64,000 nt of DNA from Planctomycetota bacterium (GTDB taxonomy: Bacteria > Planctomycetota > UBA1135 > GCA-002686595), in the NCBI GenBank assembly GCA_002862085.1, contig PKCK01000099.1:19490-83489 (forward strand), in the 5' to 3' direction. The translations under genes and the position numbers were made by a program. This document shows positions 16,309 through 24,841 of the stretch, one piece after another (positions within the stretch are counted from its first letter, which is position 1; each line of letters opens with the position of its first letter). The notes below the pieces were generated by a model. The model saw nothing but the letters and a program-made list of their open reading frames with translations. It had not been told where the DNA came from and ran no database searches.

Positions 16309-17295
16309 TCACTCGGCCGCGGCCGCGTCGGTGGACGGCGCCGCAGGCGCGGCCTCGGTGCCGGGCGCCTCGGCGGCGGGGGCGGCCTCGGCGGCGGGGG
16401 CGGCCTCGGCGGCGGGGGCGGCCTCGGGGGCGGCCTCGGGGGCGGGGGCGGCCTCCGCGGCGGGAGCGGCCTCCGCGGCAGGAGCGGGCTTCGCGAGGTC
16501 CTCGGGGCGCTCGGGGAGCTTGTTGCCCGTGGTGGGACGCACGACGTCGCCGGTCCCGTCACCTTCGTCCTTGCGCTCGGCGACGCCCACGGCCTGGAGG
16601 TTGTCGGTGTGCTGATGCCAACCGGCCTCGACCGAGTCGACGAGCTCTTCGACGAGCAGACGCACCGACTTGAGCGCGTCGTCGTTGCCCGGGATGACGA
16701 TGTCGACGTCCTCCGGATCGCAGTCGGTGTCGAGGATACCGATCACGACGATGCCCATCTTTCGAGCCTCGCGGACGGCGTTGCCTTCGCGCGAGGGATC
16801 GACGATGACCATCGCCCCCGGCATCTTGTCCATCTCGCGGATGCCGCCGAGGTTGCGCTCGATCTTGCGGCGCTCGCGGTTGATCTGCGCGACCTCCTTC
16901 TTGGTCAGCTTCTGCTGCTCGATCGCCTTCTCGTCGATGGCCTCGAGCTGGGCGAGACGCTTCAGTCGACTGCGGATGACGCTGAAGTTGGTCAGCGTGC
17001 CGCCGATCCAGCGCTCGGTGACGATGGGCATACCGGTGCGCTGGCCTGCGTCCTGGATGACGCCCTTGACCTGGCGCTTGGTGCCGACCCAGAGGACCGT
17101 CTGGCCCTCGGAGGCGATGCGGAAGAGGAGGTTCTGCGCGCGGAGAAGGCCCTTGACGGTCTCGCGCAGGTCGATCACGTGGATCATCCCGCGACGGCCG
17201 TGGATGTAAGGGGCCATCTTCGGATTCCACCGCGACACGCGGCATCCGAAGTGCACACCAGCTTCGATCAGCTTCTGTGCGTCGATGTTGCTCAT
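16309..17295 (-). CDS. rpsB: 30S ribosomal protein S2 with low-complexity C-terminal tail
   Basis: The first 250 residues are a standard uS2: LIEAGVHFGCRVSRWNPKM at the start, IHVIDLRETV, WVGTKRQVKG, RWIGGTLTNF and VVIGILDTDCDPEDVDIVIP. The ATG at 17295 is fixed by the MSNIDAQKLIEAGVHFG opening. At 328 aa it is longer than the roughly 240 aa of E. coli S2, because the last 75 residues form an Ala/Pro/Glu-rich tail built from repeats of APAAEA. Such tails occur in uS2 of some phyla and are likely disordered and solvent-exposed. It heads the tsf-pyrH-frr block and has its own candidate promoter. Confidence 0.97.
   Translation of the reverse strand: MSNIDAQKLIEAGVHFGCRVSRWNPKMAPYIHGRRGMIHVIDLRETVKGLLRAQNLLFRIASEGQTVLWVGTKRQVKGVIQDAGQRTGMPIVTERWIGGTLTNFSVIRSRLKRLAQLEAIDEKAIEQQKLTKKEVAQINRERRKIERNLGGIREMDKMPGAMVIVDPSREGNAVREARKMGIVVIGILDTDCDPEDVDIVIPGNDDALKSVRLLVEELVDSVEAGWHQHTDNLQAVGVAERKDEGDGTGDVVRPTTGNKLPERPEDLAKPAPAAEAAPAAEAAPAPEAAPEAAPAAEAAPAAEAAPAAEAPGTEAAPAAPSTDAAAAE
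16364..16488. repeat. 18-bp tandem repeats in the rpsB 3' end
   Basis: Copies of an 18-bp unit (GCCTCGGCGGCGGGGGCG on the plus strand, encoding a six-residue Ala/Pro/Glu unit) run in tandem with some degenerate or shortened copies. The repeats preserve the reading frame of rpsB, so copy-number change would lengthen or shorten the tail without a frameshift. Confidence 0.7.
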
Positions 17296-17360
17296 GGGAA
17301 CTGTGGGGCGGGTTTGGGCCGGCCTGAGGGAACTCCCCAGGCGCGGAAATCGAGCCGGAG

Positions 17361-17388
17361 AGTTTACGGAGGCCTGCCCGGATGTCCA
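17361..17388 (-). promoter_or_regulatory. Candidate promoter of rpsB
   Basis: On the minus strand, TGGACA (17388-17383) and TAAACT (17366-17361) are separated by 16 nt, inside the 355-nt divergent gap between rpsB and the diguanylate cyclase. The leader would be about 60 nt. I see no other convincing element in this gap apart from a lone TACACT near 17535 facing the cyclase. Confidence 0.45.
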
Positions 17389-17650
17389 GTGGTCACAGCC
17401 GGGCCGAGGCTCCCCCCACCGCTGGTGCTCCGCCGGGCCTCGTCGGTCGCCCTCCTCCATCCCCCCTCCCGCTCGGGACTCCGTCCGCGGGCACGACGTC
17501 TCGTTCCGGGCCCGACACAGCCTCCCGGGCCGGTCTACACTTGGGGATCCGGTGTCGCCGCGCAGCGGCTCCGACTCACCCGGTATCTCACGCCCCCACG
17601 GCCTCGGCCGTGTCCGGCGCAACTCACAGGGCCCTCCCGGGTCCTTGGCC

Positions 17651-18676
17651 GTGCCCTGCCCCAAGCGACTCCTCGTCCTCGGCGACCGCGCCCGGAGCGC
17701 GGACGAGAACGCGCCGTCCCTCTGCGACGTGTTCCGCCCGCTGGAGGCCCTCGGCGTCCACGTGATCGCTGCCGAGAGCCTCGAGGACGCTGCGGGCGAG
17801 CTCGAGAGGAACGAGGTGGACGTGCTCGTCGTCGACCCGGAGGTCGTCGGCGGCGGTGAGGGCCAGGCGCGAGCCGCGCTGCGGCTGAAGACGCTGAGGC
17901 GCTGGCTCGACCAGACCGAGAGCCAGCGCGCTCCGGGCGCCGGACTCCCGCCCGTCCTCGTCGTCTCGGATCCCGACGATCCCATCCCCGCCGTCGTTGC
18001 GGGTCGCATGCTCCTGGAGACCCGCGCCTGGGACATCGCGCGCAGGGACGCGTCCCCCGAGGAGCTCCTCCTGCGAACCGAGCACCTCGTGGCCCAGGCT
18101 CGCTCCGCGGCGGAGCTCGAGCGAGTCCGTTACGAGGCGTCGCACGACGACAGGACCGGTCTTCTCCGGCCCGGTGCCTTCGAAGAGCGTCTCCGCGCCC
18201 ACTTCTCGGCGGCCCAGCGTCACCGCCTCCAGCTGGCCCTGGTCCTCGTGGACATGGACAACTTCGGCGAGGTGAACAAGCGCTTCGATCACACGGTGGG
18301 CGACGACCTGATCGGGCGCGCGGGCAGCGTCATCCGGATGAGCCTGCGCGAGGAGGACGTCGGCGCCCGCATCGGCGGTGACGAGTTCGCGCTGGTCCTG
18401 CCGTACACGCAGCGCGTGGCCGCTGCGCGCGTCGTCTCCAGGCTCACGGGCCGCTTCCGCGCACTCAGCGGACCGGCCCCGCGCGCCGCCGGAGGAGACG
18501 GCTCGTCGATCTACGTCAGCGCGAGTCTCGGGTTCGAGACCTTCGACGGCAGCGACGTCGAGAGCCCTGAGGATCTCCGTCGCCGCGCCGAGCGCGCCCT
18601 GGGCGTTGCGAAGGCCCGGGGCGGTGACCAGGGCGTCTACTTCCGCAACCTCGACGAGCGCGATCGAGCCGGCTGA
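17651..18676 (+). CDS. Diguanylate cyclase with N-terminal receiver-like domain
   Basis: A 341-aa protein that should make cyclic di-GMP. The C-terminal GGDEF domain has the intact active-site motif GGDEF (residues 242-246) and an RxxD inhibitory site (REED, 233-236) five residues upstream, so product feedback is expected. The N-terminal 120 residues (RLLVLGDRARSAD; EVDVLVVDPEVVGGG) resemble a response-regulator receiver fold, but a single conserved phosphoacceptor Asp is not obvious. The GTG at 17651 is chosen because the receiver-like strand starts right after it; the 122-codon upstream extension is low-quality sequence overlapping the rpsB promoter region. No membrane segments, so cytoplasmic. 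Confidence 0.83.
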   Translation: MPCPKRLLVLGDRARSADENAPSLCDVFRPLEALGVHVIAAESLEDAAGELERNEVDVLVVDPEVVGGGEGQARAALRLKTLRRWLDQTESQRAPGAGLPPVLVVSDPDDPIPAVVAGRMLLETRAWDIARRDASPEELLLRTEHLVAQARSAAELERVRYEASHDDRTGLLRPGAFEERLRAHFSAAQRHRLQLALVLVDMDNFGEVNKRFDHTVGDDLIGRAGSVIRMSLREEDVGARIGGDEFALVLPYTQRVAAARVVSRLTGRFRALSGPAPRAAGGDGSSIYVSASLGFETFDGSDVESPEDLRRRAERALGVAKARGGDQGVYFRNLDERDRAG

Positions 18677-18692
18677 GACGCCGGCCACCGCG

Positions 18693-19970
18693 TCACCGGA
18701 CGAGCATCGGCCGGAGCCAATCGGCGCGGTCGAGGGTGAAGGGCCCGGCTGGGTCCACCTCGAGCACGAGCTTCGACACGCCCTCGAGATCCATGGCCGA
18801 GGGGCGCTGCGCGGGCGCGCCGGCGCGCACGACGTCGCTCTGCCAGAGGAGCTCGCCGTCGCCGAGGACGCGGAAGCGCACGGCCCCGGCGCTGCCGGCC
18901 TTGGCGCCCGTGTCGTCCACGCCGCAGCGCACCCGGAACTGCGTCCACCCGGCGCCTTCCAGGTCCCACTCGAGGCGGCTGGGCGCATGCACGCCCATCC
19001 CGCGGGAGTAGGTCCGCCCTGCGACGACAAGGGGCCCACCGCGCACGTTGCGGTCCACGCGCATGGGCCACGCGAAACCGAGATCGTCGCCGAAGAGCGA
19101 GGTCGGTGCCTCTGTCGAGGGAGCGAGATCCCCGAGGAATCGGAACGAACCGTCGTCCAAGGCCACCTCGGACACGACGCGTCCCGGCAGCGAGACCTCG
19201 GCGCCCTCGCCCAGCGCGATGTCCACGCCCTCGGTCGGTCCGACGATGCGGCGGAGCCGGCCGCTGAGGCGACCACCGCCGCGCAGGGAGACAGCCACGG
19301 GCTCGCCGGACAGGGCCGCGGGCTCCTCGCCCTCCTCTTCGTCGAGGGCGGTGATGAACAGGGCGGCCACGCGATCCCACGCGAAGGTCCGCGCGCCCAG
19401 GCGCTCGTCCTCGAAGGTGACGCCTTGGTCGGTGAAGGCCTCGACGAAGCCCTGGGCGAGATCGAGGCTGCCCGAGGCGACGAGGAAGAGGCGGTCGCCG
19501 TCCGACCCGGGGCCCGGCGTGCTGGTGACGCCGTCCGGGATGCGCCCGGGAAACACCATCGAGCTGATCGCGTCGATCGTGAGATCCAGGGCGACCCCGC
19601 CGCGAAGCTCCACCCCGAGCAGATCGCCGTCGCCGCCGCGCACGGCGCCGGCGAGTCGGTCACCGCCCGCGAGCTCGAAGGAGCACAGGTCCTCCGGCGC
19701 GATTCGAGCGCCGAGTGCCGTGCCCGACGGGACGCCCTCGAAGTGCACGAAGGCCGCGCCGATGGCGGCGAGGCTCGTGATGGGGCCAGCCCCGCCGGGC
19801 CGCGCCTCCCGCTTGCCGTCGAGCCCCTCGACGACGAGCCGCGGCTCGGCGCCGTCCTCCTGGGGACCGGGTCCCGAGGCGGCGGGCTGAACGAGCGGTC
19901 CGGCTGCTGCGGGAGCAGCGAGGCCGACGGAGAGGAGGGTGGCCCGGGCGGCGAGAGAGCGCGGCGTCAT
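18693..19970 (-). CDS. Exported NPCBM-domain protein
   Basis: A 425-aa protein with a signal peptide at the ATG of MTPRSLAARATLLSVGLAAP. The C-terminal region from about residue 285 matches the NPCBM/NEW2 domain (novel putative carbohydrate-binding module): the pattern RGGPLVVAGRTYSRGMGVHAP and RCGVDDTGAKAG is typical. The central part (residues 60-270) contains repeated beta-rich segments of unknown fold (DRLAGAVRGGDGDLLGVELR; GRLSGRLRRIVGPTEG) that resemble each other and may be an internal duplication. NPCBM proteins are often attached to glycoside hydrolases, but no hydrolase domain is seen here. It converges with the diguanylate cyclase, with only 16 nt between stops. Confidence 0.78.
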   Translation of the reverse strand: MTPRSLAARATLLSVGLAAPAAAGPLVQPAASGPGPQEDGAEPRLVVEGLDGKREARPGGAGPITSLAAIGAAFVHFEGVPSGTALGARIAPEDLCSFELAGGDRLAGAVRGGDGDLLGVELRGGVALDLTIDAISSMVFPGRIPDGVTSTPGPGSDGDRLFLVASGSLDLAQGFVEAFTDQGVTFEDERLGARTFAWDRVAALFITALDEEEGEEPAALSGEPVAVSLRGGGRLSGRLRRIVGPTEGVDIALGEGAEVSLPGRVVSEVALDDGSFRFLGDLAPSTEAPTSLFGDDLGFAWPMRVDRNVRGGPLVVAGRTYSRGMGVHAPSRLEWDLEGAGWTQFRVRCGVDDTGAKAGSAGAVRFRVLGDGELLWQSDVVRAGAPAQRPSAMDLEGVSKLVLEVDPAGPFTLDRADWLRPMLVR

Positions 19971-20038
19971 GGACGGAAGGTAGCCCACGGGGGGCGTCGC
20001 CGTGAGATCGAAGTCCGCGGGAGAGCTGCCGCGTCGCC

Positions 20039-20590
20039 TCAGAGCTCGACCGGGATCAGATGAGGGACCTCCAGAGCCATGGCCTCGTCCCAGGAGATCC
20101 CGGATCGGCGGACGCGCAGCGCGCGAACCGGCCCGGCGTGGGCGATCACGAGGTGTCGCGTTCCCGGCGCGAGCTCGTCGGCCCAGGCCGCCACGCGGCG
20201 CTCGAGGGCGACGGCCGACTCGCCGCCGGGAGGGCCTTCCTCGATCCAGCGCTCCCCCCAGCGCGCGAGCGCCTCCGGCTCCGCGGCGTGGATCTCGTCC
20301 CACGAGCGTCCCTCGAACCCGCCGTGGTCGAGCTCCTGGAGACGGACGTCGACCCGATGCTCGAGGCCGAGCGCGTCCGCCACGATGCGCGCGGGTCCGT
20401 GGCAGCGCGCCAGCGGCGAGGACCAGACGGCGTCGAAGGCGCCGCTCAGGCCCTCCTGCACGAGCCGAGCGGCTTCCTCCGCTTGGACCTCGACGGTCAC
20501 GTCCGTCCGGCCGTAGCAGCGCCCCCGCCACTCCCCGGCCACGGCGGCGTGCCGCGCGGCCACGATCGTCGTCCCCGGCGGCGAGCTCAT
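20039..20590 (-). CDS. cobC: Histidine phosphatase, probable alpha-ribazole phosphatase
   Basis: A 183-aa phosphoglycerate-mutase-fold enzyme. The N-terminal catalytic motif is VAARHAAVAG in place of the usual RHG, with the second-half His in LVIAHAGPVRALR and the Arg in WSSPLARC. The ATG overlaps the cobS stop as ATGA, so it is the last gene of cobT-cobS-cobC. In that context it should remove the phosphate from alpha-ribazole-5'-phosphate or adenosylcobalamin-5'-phosphate at the end of nucleotide-loop assembly. The family alone would not give the substrate; the operon does. Confidence 0.83.
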   Translation of the reverse strand: MSSPPGTTIVAARHAAVAGEWRGRCYGRTDVTVEVQAEEAARLVQEGLSGAFDAVWSSPLARCHGPARIVADALGLEHRVDVRLQELDHGGFEGRSWDEIHAAEPEALARWGERWIEEGPPGGESAVALERRVAAWADELAPGTRHLVIAHAGPVRALRVRRSGISWDEAMALEVPHLIPVEL

Positions 20591-21387
20591 GGAACCAGCG
20601 CGAGGGCGAGCAACACGGAGATCTCCCCGCACTGCTCCTGAGCCCCGAGGAAGTCCCCCGTGATCCCGCCCGCGCGGACGTGGAAACGCCAGGCCGCGAA
20701 GGCCGCCACGGGCGCGATCGTCGAGAAGGCGACGACGAGTCCGAGGGCGGCGCTCGGTGCGAGGGCCGAGGCAGCCGCGACGAGGACCGCGCCGTGAACG
20801 CTCGCCACCAGTGCTTGGGGCAGGCCCGCCCGCACGATCGGACGACTCCGCGCGTGGGCCTCGTCGGTGACGTAGGGCATCAGCGCCATGAGCCAGACAG
20901 GCCCGACGCGCGCGAACACGTGGCTGCTGAGCATCGCCAGCACCAGGCCCCACGCGGCGCTCTCGTGGAGCCTGCCCGGCGCTGCGAGCTCGCACAGCAG
21001 GGCCGCGCGCAGTCCGACCGAGAGGACGAGCGCCAGCGCTCCGTACGTCCCGATGCGGCTGTCCTTGAGGATCTCCAGCAGCTTCGCTCGTTCGAAGATC
21101 GCGCCGCCGAGCGCGTCCGCCGTGTCGGCGAGGCCGTCCTCGTGGAACCCACCGGTCACGAGCATCGTCACCGCCAGCCCCACGAGCACGGCCGGCATCG
21201 GGCCCGCGCCCAGGCAGAGGACGGCAGCCACCGCGCCGAGGCCCCCCACGACGAGCCCGACGAGCGGCCCGTGGGCCGGCGCCCAGGCGTAGGCGCTGTC
21301 CGAGTAGGGATAACCGCCGAGAGGCAGGCGGCTGAGGAAGACGAAGGCCGCCCGCACGCCGCGGATCGCAGGGGGGAGGCCGCTCAC
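20587..21387 (-). CDS. cobS: Adenosylcobinamide-GDP ribazoletransferase
   Basis: A 266-aa integral membrane enzyme joining alpha-ribazole to adenosylcobinamide-GDP. The signature GGFHEDGLADTADALGG and the following KDSRIGTYG are the conserved active-site loop, with the Asp residues binding Mg. Six or seven hydrophobic segments follow the normal topology. The GTG start at 21387 overlaps the cobT stop as GTGA, and the stop overlaps cobC as ATGA. The family starts at about this position, a few residues before AAFVFLSRLP. The start is inferred from overlap and alignment, as there is no ATG. Confidence 0.94.
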   Translation of the reverse strand: MSGLPPAIRGVRAAFVFLSRLPLGGYPYSDSAYAWAPAHGPLVGLVVGGLGAVAAVLCLGAGPMPAVLVGLAVTMLVTGGFHEDGLADTADALGGAIFERAKLLEILKDSRIGTYGALALVLSVGLRAALLCELAAPGRLHESAAWGLVLAMLSSHVFARVGPVWLMALMPYVTDEAHARSRPIVRAGLPQALVASVHGAVLVAAASALAPSAALGLVVAFSTIAPVAAFAAWRFHVRAGGITGDFLGAQEQCGEISVLLALALVP

Positions 21388-22457
21388 TCCGCAGCGGACT
21401 CCCCGCCGCCGGGCCCGCCTTCGAGCCCGGCGTCGTCGAAGGTCGCCATGTCGCCGTGGAGGCGCACGGCGAGCTCCACGAGGCCGTAGGCCGCGAGAGC
21501 CCCGCTGCCTTCGCCGAGGCGGAGGCCGAGATCCAGAAGAGGGCGCGCCGAGAGAGCCTCGAGCAGGATCGCGTGGCCGGGCTCTCCGGATCGGTGCCCG
21601 AAGACCAGGTGCTGGCGGAGCGCAGGCTGCGCGCGCACGGCGGCGAGGAGCGCCGCCGTGACGATGAAACCGTCCACGATGATCGCCGCGCCGGTCTCCC
21701 GGGCGGCGTCGGCAGCGCCGGCGATCGCCACGAGCTCGCGACCCCCGACGCGGCGCAGGATCTCGAATGGCGATTCGTCGCCGTCGAGCCGTGCCAAGGC
21801 GTCCCTCACCACCTCGGCCTTGAGGGCGACTCCCGCCTCGTCGAGTCCCGTGCCCGGGCCGACCATTCGCTCGGCGGGGAGCCCGAGGAGCGCCGCGGCC
21901 ACCGCGCTCGAGGGTGTGGTGTTCCCGATCCCCATCTCGCCGAGGAGGAGCACCTTGGCGGGGCGGTCCAAGCCGAGCACGGCGCTGCGCCCGGCCTCGT
22001 AGCAGGCCTCGAAGAGCTCCGAGGACATCGCGTCCTCGACGCGAAGATCGCCGGCCTGGATCTCGGCCGAGGGGTGCCTCACGACGCGGGCAGAGGACGT
22101 GGAGGGCGGCAGCTCGTAGGGCGTCGACACGCCGACGTCGTGGACCTCGAGCGGGATCCCATGGCACTTCGACGCGACGGAGGCAGCAGCCCCGCCGACG
22201 GCGAGGTTCACGACCATCCCGGCCGTGATCGACGCGGGGTAGGCGGCGACTCCGTGGCGGACCACGGGGTGATCGGCGGCGAAGATGAGCGCCGCAGCCG
22301 GCCTCGCGACGGGGAGCTCCGCGCCCTGGATCTCGGCGAGGTCGAGCGCGACCTCCTCCAGGACCCGCAGGCTGCCGGGCGGCTTGGTGAGCTGGGCTTG
22401 CCGGTCGGCGGCGGCCTGGCGGGCTTCGTGATTCCTGCCGGAGGGGGGGGAGGACAT
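21384..22457 (-). CDS. cobT: Nicotinate-nucleotide--dimethylbenzimidazole phosphoribosyltransferase
   Basis: A 357-aa enzyme activating the cobalamin lower ligand by transferring phosphoribose from nicotinate mononucleotide to dimethylbenzimidazole. Motifs: LTKPPGSL, FAADHPVVRHGVAAYP, LGEMGIGNTTPSSA and RLGEGSGALAA, the last containing the catalytic Glu. The ATG at 22457 gives the family-standard N-terminus; the 32 extra codons upstream have no match. It is first in cobT-cobS-cobC. The activation step for cobinamide (CobU/CobP) and the corrin ring pathway are not here. I looked for a cobalamin riboswitch in the upstream leader and did not find the box motifs. Confidence 0.95.
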   Translation of the reverse strand: MSSPPSGRNHEARQAAADRQAQLTKPPGSLRVLEEVALDLAEIQGAELPVARPAAALIFAADHPVVRHGVAAYPASITAGMVVNLAVGGAAASVASKCHGIPLEVHDVGVSTPYELPPSTSSARVVRHPSAEIQAGDLRVEDAMSSELFEACYEAGRSAVLGLDRPAKVLLLGEMGIGNTTPSSAVAAALLGLPAERMVGPGTGLDEAGVALKAEVVRDALARLDGDESPFEILRRVGGRELVAIAGAADAARETGAAIIVDGFIVTAALLAAVRAQPALRQHLVFGHRSGEPGHAILLEALSARPLLDLGLRLGEGSGALAAYGLVELAVRLHGDMATFDDAGLEGGPGGGESAAE

Positions 22458-23099
22458 GGCTGGAGAACGTCTCTGTTGAAGCCGGGAGGCGAGGAGGTGG
22501 TGGGCGGACAGCACCGCGACGGTGAAGCGGACCGGAAAGATACGGATTGCCACCCGTCCGAGGATCGGGCGGAGGTCACGGTGTCCGACGTTCAGGAAGA
22601 GGCCGGCCGACGACGGCGTTCGGTCGAGGAGAGCGCCGATGGCAGGCCGCCCCCACTCGCCGACGCCCTCCGCCGGGCCGTCATCCCGGCGCGCCCTCGG
22701 TCAAATCGGCAGCCGTCACGAGAGCGCCCCACCCCCTCTGCCACTGTGGCAGCGGGGAGCGCTGCGCCGCCGGAGCCGCCCGGCTGAGCCGCGCACGCCG
22801 GCCCGCACGGCCCCGGGACAGCCATTCCGGCCCCTGAAATGCCGTTCCGACGCCGAGCGCGGACGCGCGACGCCGGGTCTTCGCAGCGCCTGACGGGTGC
22901 CGAGCATCTCGTGCGCGGCCACGGCACGCCCTTTGCTCCCGAACGTGGTCGCGGTCCGGACCTCCGACCCGCGCCCCCGTCGCCCACCACCGCATCCCTC
23001 GGTCACCGAGGCGCGGGCGGCGTCCCCGACACGACCACCGCGGCCGGCGACAGCGCCCGCCGCTCCTCCACCTCCGACCCAGCCCCCTCCAAGAGCCCC
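22458..23099. other. 642-nt divergent gap between cobT and groEL1, with two odd palindromes
   Basis: No gene is supported here; the in-frame upstream extension of groEL1 has no family match. Two perfect 15-nt palindromes with a single unpaired centre are present: CTGCCACTGTGGCAG at 22738-22752 and CCTCGGTCACCGAGG at 22997-23011, the latter 88 nt before the groEL1 start. No CIRCE element (TTAGCACTC-N9-GAGTGCTAA), no cobalamin riboswitch and no clear sigma-70 promoter were recognised. Confidence 0.5.
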
Positions 23100-24764
23100 A
23101 TGGCCAAGCAGATGGTTTTCGAGTCCGACGCGCGCGAGGCGATCCTTCGCGGCGTCGACAAGCTCGCCAAGGCGGTCACCACGACCCTCGGCCCCCGCGG
23201 ACGCAACGCCGTCATCGACAAGGGCTGGGGAGCCCCCACCGTCACGAAGGACGGCGTCACCGTCGCAGAGGAGATCCAGCTCAAGGATCCCTACGAGCAG
23301 ATGGGCGCTCAGCTCGTCAAGGAGGTCGCCTCCAAGACCAGCGACGTGGCCGGTGACGGCACGACGACCGCCACGATGCTCACCCGCACCATCTTCGCGG
23401 GAGGCCTGAAGGCGATCACCGCGGGCGCTGCCCCCGCGCGTCTGAACGCGGGCATGCAGGACGCCGCCTCGAAGATCGCGGCCAAGCTGGAGCAGATGTC
23501 CAACAAGGTCGGCGGCAACGACGAGATCAAGCAGATCGCCACGATCTCGGCCAACAACGACCCGGCGGTCGGCAAGCTCATCGCCGACGCCATGAAGAAG
23601 GTCGGGAACGACGGGGTCATCACCGTCGAGGACGGCAAGAGCATGGACACCACCGTGGACGTGGTGGAGGGCATGCAGTTCGACCGAGGCTTCCTCTCGC
23701 CTCACTTCGTCACGAGCCCCGAGGACATGGAGGCGCAGTTCGAGAACGGACTCGTGCTCGTCCACGAGGGCAAGATCTCGAACGTCCAGAGCCTGCTCCC
23801 GATCCTCGAGTCGATCCGCGAGAGCGGCAAGTCACTGCTCATCCTGGCCGAGGACGTCGAGAACGACGCCCTCGCGACTCTCGTGGTCAACAAGATGAAC
23901 GGCGTCCTGAAGGTCTGCGCGGTCAAGGCGCCCGGCTACGGCGATCGTCGCAAGCAGATGCTCCTCGACATCGCCGCGCTCACCGGCGCCACGGCGATCA
24001 TGAAGGACACCGGCATGGAGCTCGAGCAGGTGACCCCGCAGCACCTCGGCAGCGCCCGCCGCATCACCGTCTCCAGCGACGCCACCACCATGGTCGGCGG
24101 CAAGGGCCGCAAGGAGGACGTCGCCGCGCGCGTCGGCCAGATCCGCGGCGAGATCGAGACGACCACCTCCGACTACGATCGCGAGAAGCTCCAGGAGCGC
24201 CTCGCGAAGCTGACGGGCGGGATCGCACAGATCAACGTCGGCGGCGCCACCGACACCGAGGTGAAGGAGCGCAAGGCCCTCATCGAGGACGCCCTTCACG
24301 CCACCCGCGCGGCCGTCGAGGAGGGCGTCCTGCCCGGCGGCGGAGTCGGGCTCCTGCGCGCTCGCGGCGCGGCCCTCGACCTGAAGCTGCGCGACGACGT
24401 CGACTACAACCTCGGCATCGACACGCTCCACGACGCTCTCGCCGGTCCGATCACCCAGATCGCCGAGAACGCCGGCTTCGACGGCGCGGTCGTGGCCCAC
24501 AAGGTCACCAAGGAACGCAAGCAGAGCTTCGGCTTCAACGCTCTGACGGGCGAGTACGGAGACATGGTCGACATGGGCATCATCGACCCGGCCAAGGTCA
24601 CCAAGTCCGCGCTCCAGAACGCCGTCAGCGTCGCCACGCTGCTGCTGACCACCGACGCGCTGATCGCCAACAAGCCCGATCCGACCCCCGCGGCCCCCGG
24701 CGGCGGTGACATGGACGGAATGGGCGGCATGGACGACATGGGAATGGGGGGCATGGGCTTCTGA
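23100..24764 (+). CDS. groEL: Chaperonin GroEL, copy 1 (with Gly-Met tail)
   Basis: A 554-aa 60-kDa chaperonin. The ATP site is intact (GDGTTTAT near residue 88, TTLGPRGRN near residue 30), and the hinge/apical markers [11 protein letters not shown] and PGGGVGLL are present. It ends in the GGM-type flexible tail ([18 protein letters not shown]) that projects into the folding cavity in typical housekeeping GroELs. The start [11 protein letters not shown] matches the family and has no Shine-Dalgarno sequence. It lies 77 nt upstream of a second groEL, but no groES is adjacent, so the co-chaperonin must be elsewhere. Residue differences from copy 2 across the apical domain suggest specialised clients. 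Confidence 0.96.
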   Translation: MAKQMVFESDAREAILRGVDKLAKAVTTTLGPRGRNAVIDKGWGAPTVTKDGVTVAEEIQLKDPYEQMGAQLVKEVASKTSDVAGDGTTTATMLTRTIFAGGLKAITAGAAPARLNAGMQDAASKIAAKLEQMSNKVGGNDEIKQIATISANNDPAVGKLIADAMKKVGNDGVITVEDGKSMDTTVDVVEGMQFDRGFLSPHFVTSPEDMEAQFENGLVLVHEGKISNVQSLLPILESIRESGKSLLILAEDVENDALATLVVNKMNGVLKVCAVKAPGYGDRRKQMLLDIAALTGATAIMKDTGMELEQVTPQHLGSARRITVSSDATTMVGGKGRKEDVAARVGQIRGEIETTTSDYDREKLQERLAKLTGGIAQINVGGATDTEVKERKALIEDALHATRAAVEEGVLPGGGVGLLRARGAALDLKLRDDVDYNLGIDTLHDALAGPITQIAENAGFDGAVVAHKVTKERKQSFGFNALTGEYGDMVDMGIIDPAKVTKSALQNAVSVATLLLTTDALIANKPDPTPAAPGGGDMDGMGGMDDMGMGGMGF

Positions 24765-24841
24765 GCCGCTCCTGAATTCCGACGCCTCCCGAAGGCACTC
24801 CCCCACCACCCGACGCACAACCACACACCCCACTCAACGAC

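Noticed and set aside
16320-16490. CRISPR-like array
   Set aside because: The repeats are contiguous 18-bp coding repeats of rpsB without spacers.
22458-22760. Cobalamin riboswitch upstream of cobT
   Set aside because: I looked for the B12 box and the conserved GGTG/GCCACTG core on the minus strand. A GGTGGCAATCCG resembles one piece but the other conserved parts are missing.
22760-23099. CIRCE (HrcA) operator upstream of groEL1
   Set aside because: No TTAGCACTC/GAGTGCTAA arms, even allowing mismatches; only an unrelated 15-nt palindrome is present.
22839-23099. 87-codon N-terminal extension of groEL1
   Set aside because: GroEL starts MAKQ at 23100; the upstream residues are Arg/Pro/Ser-rich with no family match.
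24765-24841. groES between or before the groEL genes
   Set aside because: The 77-nt gap cannot hold groES, and no 95-codon frame with the GroES mobile loop exists in the flanking gap.
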